NCBI GenBank assembly: GCA_964633825.1
Contig: CAZWHE010000126.1
Span: forward strand, 1 to 12,406
Direction: 5' to 3'
Source of the DNA: CAZWHE01 sp964633825
GTDB taxonomy: Bacteria; Planctomycetota; B15-G4; CAYZWU01
DNA length: 12,406 bases
Shown: piece by piece, positions 6,901-12,406 of the stretch
Position numbering within the stretch: the first letter of the stretch is position 1
Layout: each line of letters opens with the position of its first letter
Notes under the pieces: model-generated
What the model was told of the DNA's origin: nothing
Databases searched by the model: none
Seen by the model: the letters and a program-made list of their open reading frames with translations, nothing else
Translations under genes and position numbers: made by a program

Positions 6901-8241
6901 ATGAAAAAAACAGCGGCGGCAACAGCGGTGGTGTTTCTCTTTTTATGCGCGGGCGGGCTTCGAGCCGACGTTCCCGATCTCGAAGCCGGGGTCTTGATCC
7001 AAGACGGCACCGAGCCCCTTGAAGTGAACCTTCACTCGTCCTGCACCGTCGTGGACTGGAACAACGACGGCAAGAAAGACCTTGTGGTCGGCCAGTTCTA
7101 CTACGGAAACATCTGGCTCTTCCTCAATCAAGGAACGGACGCCAATCCCGTTTTCAACGGGGGCTCTCTCATTCAATCGAACGGATCTCCCATTACCACC
7201 ACCTACGGGTGATGTATCGGCGCGAGTCCGCGAGTAGTGGACTGGAACAATGACGGCAAGAAAGACCTCATCACGGGCGAGTACAACGGCAACGTCAGGA
7301 TCTACCTCAACACCGGCACCGATGCCGATCCGGTCTTCAGCGGGCACAACCTGCTGCAGGTGAACGGTTCGACTTTCGATGCGGGCTATTACTCCATGCC
7401 TTACATCGTCGATTGGAACGAAGACGGAAAGAAGGACGTCATCTGCGGGGAAAACGCCGGCGACATCCAGCTTCTGATCAACACGGGGACGGATGCCAGC
7501 CCGGTTTTCACAAGCATCGTCCGCGTCCAGGACGGGGGGAGCAATCTCGACGTGGGCAGCCGCTCCAGCCCGGTATCGGCGGACTGGAATGATGACGGCA
7601 AAAAGGACCTGCTCGTGGGCGAGACCTACGGCAGCATCAAATACTATGAGAACACGGGCACCAACGCCAATCCCGCTTTTAACGGCTCTGTCAGCTTGAC
7701 CGCCGGAGGTTCGCCCATCGACGTGGGATACTACCCGCGCTTCGAGGTGGCCGACTGGGACAACGACGGCACGCCCGACCTCCTTTCCGGTTTCTACGAT
7801 TATTACAACGATCCCAAAGCGGGCGTCTATTATTTCCACGCCGCCGGGGGGGTTGACTCGCTCACGACGGACGTGAACACGATCTCTCAAGCATTCGGAG
7901 GGGACGTTATTTTCTACATGGACGCGGGACTCGCTTACGGGGGGCGGGAATACTTCCTCCTGGGAACGGCCTCGGGCACATCGCCGGGAACGGCCCTGCC
8001 GGGCGGGGCGGTCCTGCCGCTCAACCGCGATGCGGTCATGAACTATATCATCGCCCACTACAACACGCCCGAGCTCTATGAATTCCGGGGAACGATGTAC
8101 AACACAGGCGTGGCCAAGGCCATGCTCTCCGTATCGGGAAGCATTCCGCTGCCCGTGGGCACGGTTTTGAACTTCGCTTTTACTACGGAGAACCCTTACG
8201 ATTTCCAGTCGAACGCCGTGTCGGTTGAAATCGTTAATTGA
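6901..8241 (+). CDS. Secreted FG-GAP/VCBS repeat protein, probable selenoprotein with Sec-Cys pair (in-frame TGA at 7210-7212)
   Basis: The ATG at 6901 is chosen because GGAGGA (6891-6896) is its Shine-Dalgarno; the ATG at 6889 is too early. Read through TGA 7210-7212 as selenocysteine, the protein has 446 residues. Signal peptide 1-22 ends LRA. Five FG-GAP/VCBS repeats follow, each with a calcium-type loop such as DWNNDGKKD, starting at D52, D114, D171, D228 and D285. Spacing is 57 residues except for the first interval, which is 62. The extra five residues fall around G103-U104-C105-I-G. The only other mature cysteines are C48 and C182. Residues about 305-446 (SLTTDVNTISQAFGG to YDFQSNAVSVEIVN) form a beta domain I associate with planctomycete exported proteins. 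Reading through restores a continuous repeat array, and a SECIS-like hairpin follows TGA. If TGA were a stop, the product would be a 103-residue single-repeat fragment. The redox role of the Sec-Cys pair is inferred. Confidence 0.82.
7225..7243 (+). promoter_or_regulatory. Bacterial SECIS element for Sec104 of the FG-GAP protein
   Basis: AGTCCGC (7225-7231) pairs with GTGGACT (7237-7243) in a 7-bp stem with one G-T wobble, closing the 5-nt loop GAGTA (7232-7236). The loop starts 20 nt after the last base of TGA 7210-7212, and GU occupies its third and fourth positions. Distance, loop length and GU placement are identical to the hairpin in the redoxin gene, although the stem sequences differ. 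That is the pattern expected if both bind the same SelB. Confidence 0.72.
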
Positions 8242-8269
8242 CGCATCAGGTCCGCTGAAAGAAATTGTT

Positions 8270-8314
8270 AAGAGGCCGTTGAAAAGTCGATCCGGCTTTT
8301 TCAACGGCCTCTTT
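8270..8314. terminator. Bidirectional terminator between convergent genes
   Basis: AAGAGGCCGTTGAAAA (8270-8285) and its exact complement at 8298-8313 make a 16-bp stem with a 12-nt loop. The A-rich and T-rich ends of the arms supply U-tract character in both directions. It sits between the stop of the FG-GAP selenoprotein gene (8241) and the stop of the leftward DUF3352-like gene (8320), so it probably ends both transcripts. Confidence 0.8.
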
Positions 8315-8319
8315 GATGA

Positions 8320-10176
8320 TTATTGCTGGCGCACCTCGATGAAGAAAGTGAAGCGGCCGTCCTCGTCGAGCACTGTTGAGCCCGTGGCCCGGTCGAAACT
8401 CGACAGGATGCCGAACAGCGCCCGCCCCAGCCGGCTCAGTCTTTCCATGTCGGGATCGAGGGCCGAGAGGAGCTCGCCGTCAAGGAAAAAGAGGCCGCAC
8501 CCCGACAGGGCGATCTTGCCGCACTTGTCCCATTCTCTCTCCCATGAATCGAGGTTCAGATGGACGAGCTCCACGGCGCGGGATTGAATCGGGCCCGCAT
8601 CGGAAACGGTCTCGTAAGAGAGCGCGCGCCCGTTGCCGTGAACGGCCGTGATCGTTTCCGTCACGCCGGAGCGGACGGAGGATGCGATGAGGAAGTCGCC
8701 CGCCAGGGCGAAGGTCGGCGAGGGCAGGGGAAGGCTGATCACGCTGTCGAGGTCGACCCCCATGAGCTCAACGTTTTCGTGGCGGTCGGATATCGCCATG
8801 CCGCTGATCACTCCCCCTGTAAAGGGCGCCCACGCGCCGGCATCCCATTCAACAAAGCGGGAGATGAAGGTTTTCACTTTTTCCTTGTCCGTGACGCGCG
8901 CCAGGACCACTGTTCTCGGAAAAGGCCAGCTTGAGCCTTCGTCCTCTGCCGGAAGCCAGGCTGCGGCCAGGGAACGGCCCAGATGGGGAAAGAGATCGAC
9001 GGCCGGATCGAGCCCGGTTGCCCCGCTGAAATCCTGCGCGAGGCTCTCCATCTTCCGGCCGCACCGCGGAGCCGCCGTTTTCAGCAAGAATCCCATCGAA
9101 TCGAGAATCATCTCCGGAGGCGCGCCCGCTTCATAGGTGAGGAGTGCGTTTTCGGGGAACCATAGGGACAAGGGCCCTTCGATCGGCGAGAGGGATTCGA
9201 GAAGCCCGGGAACGGCCTCTTCCACCTCGTCTTCGAGGATCTGGCCGGTCATCCAGGTTCGAATGCCCTTCCGCCCCACGTCGCGCGTGATCCCGACGGC
9301 GCCCATCCAGCCGAGACAGGTCTTGGCCAGGCGTTTTCCCGTGGCTGAAAGCATGCCGCACGATTCGATCTCTTTTGCGAGACGGGGGCAGTTCATGTAA
9401 ACGCGCACGCCGGTGAAAGGGGGGAAAGAGGACATGACTTTCTGAAAGCCCTCGCGTTCGGCCAGGGACTCCGGCAACGGCCTATTGTCGAACACGGACG
9501 CCGCGGCATTTAGTGCGTCGATTCCGGAAGGCGGGCTGAGAATGAGCCACCCTTCGGCTTCGCAGCCCGTGAACAATATCTTTCCATCCCAGCTCCGGAT
9601 CGAGAACAACTCTTCATCATGGCCCGGCTCAGATTCGCTCAAAAAGGCGCCGTCAAAGCGGCTGACAATCCAGGCCAGCGAAGGGACAGGATTGGCGGGA
9701 GCGTCTCCCTTGGTTCCCTTAAAGGCGAAAACCGGCACGGTCCCGCCCGGTCCCGGGACCAATCCGACCACCATGCGCTCGCCGGCAAAAGCCTGCAGGC
9801 CGCTTCTGAGCTCCGACCCTTCATCCCATGTCTCGAGGGCGTGGGAAAGAAAGGGGCATGAGCCGTCTCTGCCGCACATAAAATCGGATATTCCGTCCGA
9901 AAGGGAGACGGCCTGCGGCCAGAAACTCATCCGGCTGAGCCTGTCCAGAGTATGGACGGGCCGAAAGAGCTCCAGATAAAACAGGGTATCGGCCGGAAAG
10001 GCCTTCGCCGGGTCGATGACGGCGCCGTCCGCGGCCCCGTTGCCGGCGCCGTCGATTAAAGTCCGGGTCTCCTCTGCGATTGCCGGGGCTGCAGGTCCGA
10101 TAAGGGCATACAGCAGGGCGCACCCGATCAACACAGCCGCCGAAAGGTTTCCTATTTCTTTTCTTCTATTGTTCAT
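8320..10176 (-). CDS. Exported DUF3352-like protein, unknown function
   Basis: A 618-residue protein with AAGGAG placed well before ATG 10176. Residues 1-34 form a signal peptide (a basic start, then AAVLIGCALLYALIGPAAPAIA, cleaved before EET). The mature protein begins with AFPADTLFYLELFRPVHTLDRL, which resembles the LPADTLLYVEV opening of DUF3352-type secreted proteins. It continues as a long alternation of strands and helices without obvious catalytic motifs. Paired stretches such as RMVVGLVPGPGGTVPVFAFKGT and PRTVVLARVTDKEKVKTFISRF suggest two related halves, as is common in that family. It probably acts outside the cytoplasmic membrane. It follows the slipin gene after only 24 bases on the same strand, so the two should share a transcript controlled by the upstream GntR-type regulator. 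A role in cell-envelope upkeep is inferred only from that context. Confidence 0.7.
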   Translation of the reverse strand: MNNRRKEIGNLSAAVLIGCALLYALIGPAAPAIAEETRTLIDGAGNGAADGAVIDPAKAFPADTLFYLELFRPVHTLDRLSRMSFWPQAVSLSDGISDFMCGRDGSCPFLSHALETWDEGSELRSGLQAFAGERMVVGLVPGPGGTVPVFAFKGTKGDAPANPVPSLAWIVSRFDGAFLSESEPGHDEELFSIRSWDGKILFTGCEAEGWLILSPPSGIDALNAAASVFDNRPLPESLAEREGFQKVMSSFPPFTGVRVYMNCPRLAKEIESCGMLSATGKRLAKTCLGWMGAVGITRDVGRKGIRTWMTGQILEDEVEEAVPGLLESLSPIEGPLSLWFPENALLTYEAGAPPEMILDSMGFLLKTAAPRCGRKMESLAQDFSGATGLDPAVDLFPHLGRSLAAAWLPAEDEGSSWPFPRTVVLARVTDKEKVKTFISRFVEWDAGAWAPFTGGVISGMAISDRHENVELMGVDLDSVISLPLPSPTFALAGDFLIASSVRSGVTETITAVHGNGRALSYETVSDAGPIQSRAVELVHLNLDSWEREWDKCGKIALSGCGLFFLDGELLSALDPDMERLSRLGRALFGILSSFDRATGSTVLDEDGRFTFFIEVRQQ

Positions 10177-10200
10177 TGTCCTTCTCCTTAATGATGCGGA

Positions 10201-11316
10201 TCACTCCGCTTTGTCCTCGGGCTTTGCTTCGCCCTTCTCGTCTTCCTCTTGATTCTGTTTCATGATCCTGTCGAAGGCGGTGAGGCCGCCCATGGCGCCC
10301 AGCCCCATGGTCTCCACGGCCGTGCTGGGGACGATGATCATCGAACCCTTCTGCTTGAGCCCTTCGAAGACCATGTTCATCGCCCTCAGATGGAGCGCGG
10401 CGGGGTTGTTTTTGTAGTGTTCGGAGGCGTCGGCGAACTTCTCGGCGATCTCGGTCTCGGCGTTGCTCAAGATGATGCGCGACTGGCGCTCCCGCTCGGC
10501 CTGGGCCTTGCGACTCATGGCGTCTTCGAGCGCTTTGGGGATGATGATGTCCTTGATTTCCACCGACTGCACCGTGATGCCCCAGGCGCTCGTCTTGGCG
10601 TCGAGAACCTGCTGGATCTCTTTTCCCAGCCTCTCACGCTGGGAGAGCAGCTCGGCCAGCTCACTCTTTCCGATGGCGTCCCTGAGAGCGGTCTGGGCCG
10701 AAAAGCTCACGGCGTTGGCATAGTCTTCCACCTCGAGCACGCTCTTCTCGGGATCCCAGACCATCCAGAAGGCGATGGCGTCCACGTTCACCGGCACCGT
10801 GTCGCGCGTGAGCGTGGTTTCGGCCCTGAAATCGGTGACGCGGATCCTCTGATCCACATAGTTGGCCACCTTGTCGATCACGGGAAAGAGGAGAAAGATC
10901 CCCGACCCGCGCAATCCCTTGAACTTTCCAAAGCGGAGCAGCACGGCTTTTTCCCACTGGTAGGCCATCTGGATGGAGGGGGAGATCAATCCGGCAACAA
11001 CGATCGACGTGACAAGAATCGAGCTATCGGGGCGGTGACGCAGGTAAGCGCCCAGAGCCGCCACGGTGGTCAGAAAGAGAACGGCTTCCCATATCTGCGA
11101 AATGCGAAAAAGCAGCGCCATGGCCAGAGCTGCGCCCACCATGGTGATCACGACCTCCAAGTGAAAGGAAAAGAGAGCCAGGTGTACGGCGAGTCCGATG
11201 AGGCAGACGGCGACGAGGAGCGCCACGTTCAGCGGCCCGAAGCGAAAGTCGGCTTGGAAGCTGATCGCAAAACGCTCCAAGTCTTTGAGTTTGAAGGTTT
11301 TTGAAAACTTGGTCAT
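10201..11316 (-). CDS. SPFH/band-7 (slipin/stomatin-like) membrane protein
   Basis: A 371-residue protein with AAAGGAG before ATG 11316. The N-terminal third holds four hydrophobic segments (about 29-49, 53-70, 76-91 and 98-112), more than the single anchor of ordinary slipins. An SPFH domain follows: YQWEKAVLLRFGKFKGLRGSG (119-139), FPVIDKVANYVDQRIRV (144-160), then DTVPVNVDAIAFWMVWDPEK (172-191), ALRDAIGKSELAELLSQRERL (210-230) and WGITVQSVEIKDIIIPKALEDAMS (245-268). All of these are diagnostic of the stomatin/slipin branch. The helical stretch AQAERERQSRIILSNAETEIAEKF is the family's coiled-coil. The C-terminus is an acidic, Lys/Glu-rich tail. Slipins oligomerise in the membrane and organise membrane domains; many neighbour a NfeD-type protease, which is absent here. 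It sits between the gntR-type gene (48 bases upstream) and the DUF3352-like gene, and is probably under the same promoter. Confidence 0.92.
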   Translation of the reverse strand: MTKFSKTFKLKDLERFAISFQADFRFGPLNVALLVAVCLIGLAVHLALFSFHLEVVITMVGAALAMALLFRISQIWEAVLFLTTVAALGAYLRHRPDSSILVTSIVVAGLISPSIQMAYQWEKAVLLRFGKFKGLRGSGIFLLFPVIDKVANYVDQRIRVTDFRAETTLTRDTVPVNVDAIAFWMVWDPEKSVLEVEDYANAVSFSAQTALRDAIGKSELAELLSQRERLGKEIQQVLDAKTSAWGITVQSVEIKDIIIPKALEDAMSRKAQAERERQSRIILSNAETEIAEKFADASEHYKNNPAALHLRAMNMVFEGLKQKGSMIIVPSTAVETMGLGAMGGLTAFDRIMKQNQEEDEKGEAKPEDKAE

Positions 11317-11364
11317 TTTATTCTCCTTTCATTCCATTGCCGCCGAAGCGGGAACGCCGACCAC

Positions 11365-11739
11365 TCATCGGCTCTTGCGCTGCTCGAGGTTTTCCAGAAT
11401 ATCGTTGAGGCTCAATCCGTATGAAGATGCTTTGGACAGGAACTCCTGGCAGAGCTGATCGAGCAGACGCCGCTGCTCCAGTTCGTCCTTGGAGACCTGT
11501 TTGTGGCTGACGAATGTTCCCGATCCCAGCTGGGTCTCCACGAGTCCCGTCAATTCCAGTTCCGTGTAGGCTCGGCTGACAGTGTTCGGATTGATAGAGA
11601 GGTTCACGGCGAGCTGGCGCACAGTGGGGAGGCGGTCCCCGGGATCGAGCAGACCGGCGGCCATGCCGCCCTTCACTTGATCGATGATCTGCCTGTAAAA
11701 GGGAACGCCGCTCTTCAAGTCGATCTGGAAGTGAATCAT
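11365..11739 (-). CDS. GntR-family transcriptional regulator, YtrA/YhcF type
   Basis: A 124-residue protein starting at ATG 11739 behind GAGGGAT. The N-terminal winged helix-turn-helix is clear: VPFYRQIIDQVKGGMAAGLLDPGDRLPTVRQLA and NPNTVSRAYTELELTGLVE (about 12-69), then GSGTFV (72-77). The effector region is only about 45 residues and helical, as in the short YtrA subfamily, which has no large ligand domain. Such proteins are usually repressors and often control membrane-protein operons. Here the downstream genes are the slipin and the DUF3352-like protein. A perfect dyad lies over its own promoter, so autorepression is likely. Confidence 0.93.
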   Translation of the reverse strand: MIHFQIDLKSGVPFYRQIIDQVKGGMAAGLLDPGDRLPTVRQLAVNLSINPNTVSRAYTELELTGLVETQLGSGTFVSHKQVSKDELEQRRLLDQLCQEFLSKASSYGLSLNDILENLEQRKSR

Positions 11740-11767
11740 CTATCCCTCGCAAAACTCATAATTGTCC

Positions 11768-11785
11768 TAATACAACATTGTATTA
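11768..11785. promoter_or_regulatory. Operator dyad of the GntR-type regulator
   Basis: TAATACAACATTGTATTA is a perfect 18-bp dyad (8-bp arms, CA centre). It overlaps the expected transcription start just downstream of the -10 box of the gntR promoter. YtrA-type operators known from Gram-positive bacteria contain a GTATTA/TAATAC dyad, and both half-sites appear here (TAATAC, GTATTA). Binding would block transcription of the whole gntR-slipin-DUF3352 unit. Confidence 0.75.
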
Positions 11786-11787
11786 AC

Positions 11788-11840
11788 ACAATAGTACAAT
11801 ATCGCCGTAAAGTCAACATAATTTTAAAAAAAATATAACA
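11788..11840 (-). promoter_or_regulatory. Promoter of the gntR-slipin-DUF3352 operon with UP-like tract
   Basis: On the minus strand TTGACT (11811-11816), a 17-nt spacer and TATTGT (11788-11793) form a strong sigma70-type promoter, matching the consensus at 5/6 and 4/6. Directly upstream of the -35 box lies an A/T tract (about 11817-11838, with eight T in a row on this strand) of the kind that contacts the RNA polymerase alpha subunit. The predicted start, near 11781, falls inside the operator dyad. Confidence 0.72.
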
Positions 11841-11907
11841 GCCCGATAAAGAGCCATTCCAAGGGCTGTTGGGAAAAGCCCTTCCGCGGAATTCCATGAG
11901 CCCTTGG
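11837..11907. repeat. Cluster of competing inverted repeats (GGGCT/AGCCC)
   Basis: Three stems share the same centre. AACAGCCC (11837-11844) pairs with GGGCTGTT (11863-11870). AAGGGCT (11861-11867) pairs with AGCCCTT (11877-11883). CCAAGGGCT (11859-11867) pairs with AGCCCTTGG (11899-11907). On the minus strand the first hairpin is followed by a run of eight T, so it could be a leftward terminator. It lies upstream of the gntR promoter and upstream of the DUF47 promoter, and may insulate the two divergent units. Confidence 0.5.
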
Positions 11908-11932
11908 ACTCCTTCTGATCATTCTCTACAAT
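11904..11932 (+). promoter_or_regulatory. Promoter of the DUF47/PhoU-like gene
   Basis: TTGGAC (11904-11909), 17 nt, then TACAAT (11927-11932): a good sigma70-type promoter with ideal spacing. A start near 11939 would leave a leader of about 36 nt ending in the AAGGAGGATC ribosome site. The -35 box overlaps the right arm of the inverted-repeat cluster by four bases. Confidence 0.65.
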
Positions 11933-11974
11933 AAATCACTACCCTGTAACTTTGACTCTGAAGGAGGATCGGAC

Positions 11975-12406
11975 ATGATTTTCTTCGGCAAGAAAGAAAA
12001 AGAGGTCGAGGATCAGATCATCAAGTACATCAGGCTGATCAAACAGACTTTGCTCAAGTTTTCGGGCTTTATCGATGATTACCTGAGGAGGGACAAGCAG
12101 TTCAAGGAAGAGGCGATGAAAATCCACACCCTCGAGCACGAGGCGGACGAGATCCGGCGGGATGTGGCGCTCAAGCTGACGCGGGGCGCGTTTCTGCCCA
12201 TATACAGGGAAGACTATATCGTCCTCCTCGAGTTGATCGACAAGATCGCGAACAAGGCCGAGTCGACGAGCGACTTCATCGTTCTCACCAGGCCCCATGT
12301 CCCTGATTTCCTTCTCGACGGAATCAAGCAGATGGTCCGGGCCACGGCCGAGTGCTTCGAGCCGATGGAGAACATGTACGAGATGTTTCTGAAGGATCTC
12401 GACGTG
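11975..12406 (+). CDS. DUF47 / PhoU-like protein (Pit accessory family), partial at right edge
   Basis: An open frame of 144 codons starts at ATG 11975 behind the strong ribosome site AAGGAGGATC and runs off the window with no stop. It begins MIFFGKKEKEVEDQI and is almost wholly helical. Hallmarks of the DUF47 (UPF0111/TIGR00153) family are visible: IHTLEHEADEIRRDV (about 51-65), LPIYREDYIVLLELIDKIAN (about 75-94) and the AESTSDFI continuation. The E-x-x-A-D and ExxD helices are the PhoU-like metal-binding motifs. Full-length members have about 210-230 residues, so roughly one third is missing. These cytosolic proteins are normally encoded next to a PitA-type phosphate transporter and modulate it, so a pit gene may lie just beyond the edge. 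Confidence 0.92.
   Translation, partial: MIFFGKKEKEVEDQIIKYIRLIKQTLLKFSGFIDDYLRRDKQFKEEAMKIHTLEHEADEIRRDVALKLTRGAFLPIYREDYIVLLELIDKIANKAESTSDFIVLTRPHVPDFLLDGIKQMVRATAECFEPMENMYEMFLKDLDV

Noticed and set aside
4371..8241. TGA read as Trp or Gly by an altered genetic code
   Set aside because: TGA ends several genes in this window in normal positions (5445, 6779, 8239, 10201 and 11365), and tryptophan is encoded by TGG throughout.
6943..8304. 453-codon open frame on the minus strand
   Set aside because: It is a shadow of the FG-GAP gene. Its repeats are the antisense of the DWNNDGKKD repeats, and it has no signal peptide or ribosome site. Its openness reflects codon bias.
10249..11304. 351-codon open frame on the plus strand opposite the slipin gene
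   Set aside because: The SPFH protein on the minus strand is unambiguous; this frame is His/Gly-rich antisense.

Overview
The window looks like a piece of a moderately GC-rich, Gram-negative-type environmental bacterial chromosome. The best guess is Planctomycetota or a neighbouring phylum. The clues are several secreted proteins with short signal peptides and domains I associate with planctomycete genomes: a right-handed beta-helix protein at the left edge, the C-terminal domain of the 647-1705 protein, and the C-terminal domain of the FG-GAP repeat protein at 6901-8241. This placement rests on recall of family style, not on a search. No rRNA, tRNA, IS element, CRISPR or phage gene is visible.

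Layout. Positions 1-1705 hold two leftward genes for secreted proteins: a beta-helix protein cut by the window edge, and a 352-residue exported protein ending at a strong terminator. An AT-rich stretch of about 400 bases with no convincing gene follows. Next come a leftward class I methyltransferase (2109-2897), a divergent small membrane protein (3174-3359) with a 21-bp tandem repeat over its 3' end, and a bestrophin-like membrane protein (3468-4250). The central block (4371-8241) is the most unusual part: a secreted thioredoxin-like protein, a secreted degenerate zincin-like protein overlapping it by one base, and a secreted FG-GAP/VCBS repeat protein. The first and third genes are each interrupted by a single in-frame TGA. 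Leftward genes 11739 to 8320 form a likely operon: a GntR/YtrA-type repressor, an SPFH/slipin membrane protein and a 618-residue exported DUF3352-like protein. The right edge holds the start of a DUF47/PhoU-like (Pit accessory) gene.

Main discovery. Both in-frame TGA codons look like selenocysteine codons. In the redoxin, TGA falls exactly at the second cysteine of the CxxC motif, giving C-F-P-U. In the FG-GAP protein, TGA is followed by a Cys codon (G-U-C) inside a five-residue insertion in an otherwise regular 57-residue repeat. Each TGA is followed by a hairpin with a 5-nt apical loop starting 20 nt after the last base of TGA. Each loop carries GU at its third and fourth positions. This matches the geometry of a bacterial SECIS element. 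TGA also ends several genes here normally, so a genome-wide code change is unlikely. A secreted FG-GAP selenoprotein with a vicinal Sec-Cys is not a family I recognise, and it sits one gene away from a secreted Sec redoxin. Together they suggest a periplasmic or extracytoplasmic selenol/thiol redox system; the partnership is inference.

Regulation that can be read directly includes a textbook promoter with an AT-rich UP-like element and a perfect 18-bp dyad in front of gntR, good promoters for the DUF47 gene and the left-edge gene, a palindrome over the putative -10 box of the FG-GAP selenoprotein gene, and a bidirectional terminator between that gene and the convergent DUF3352-like gene.
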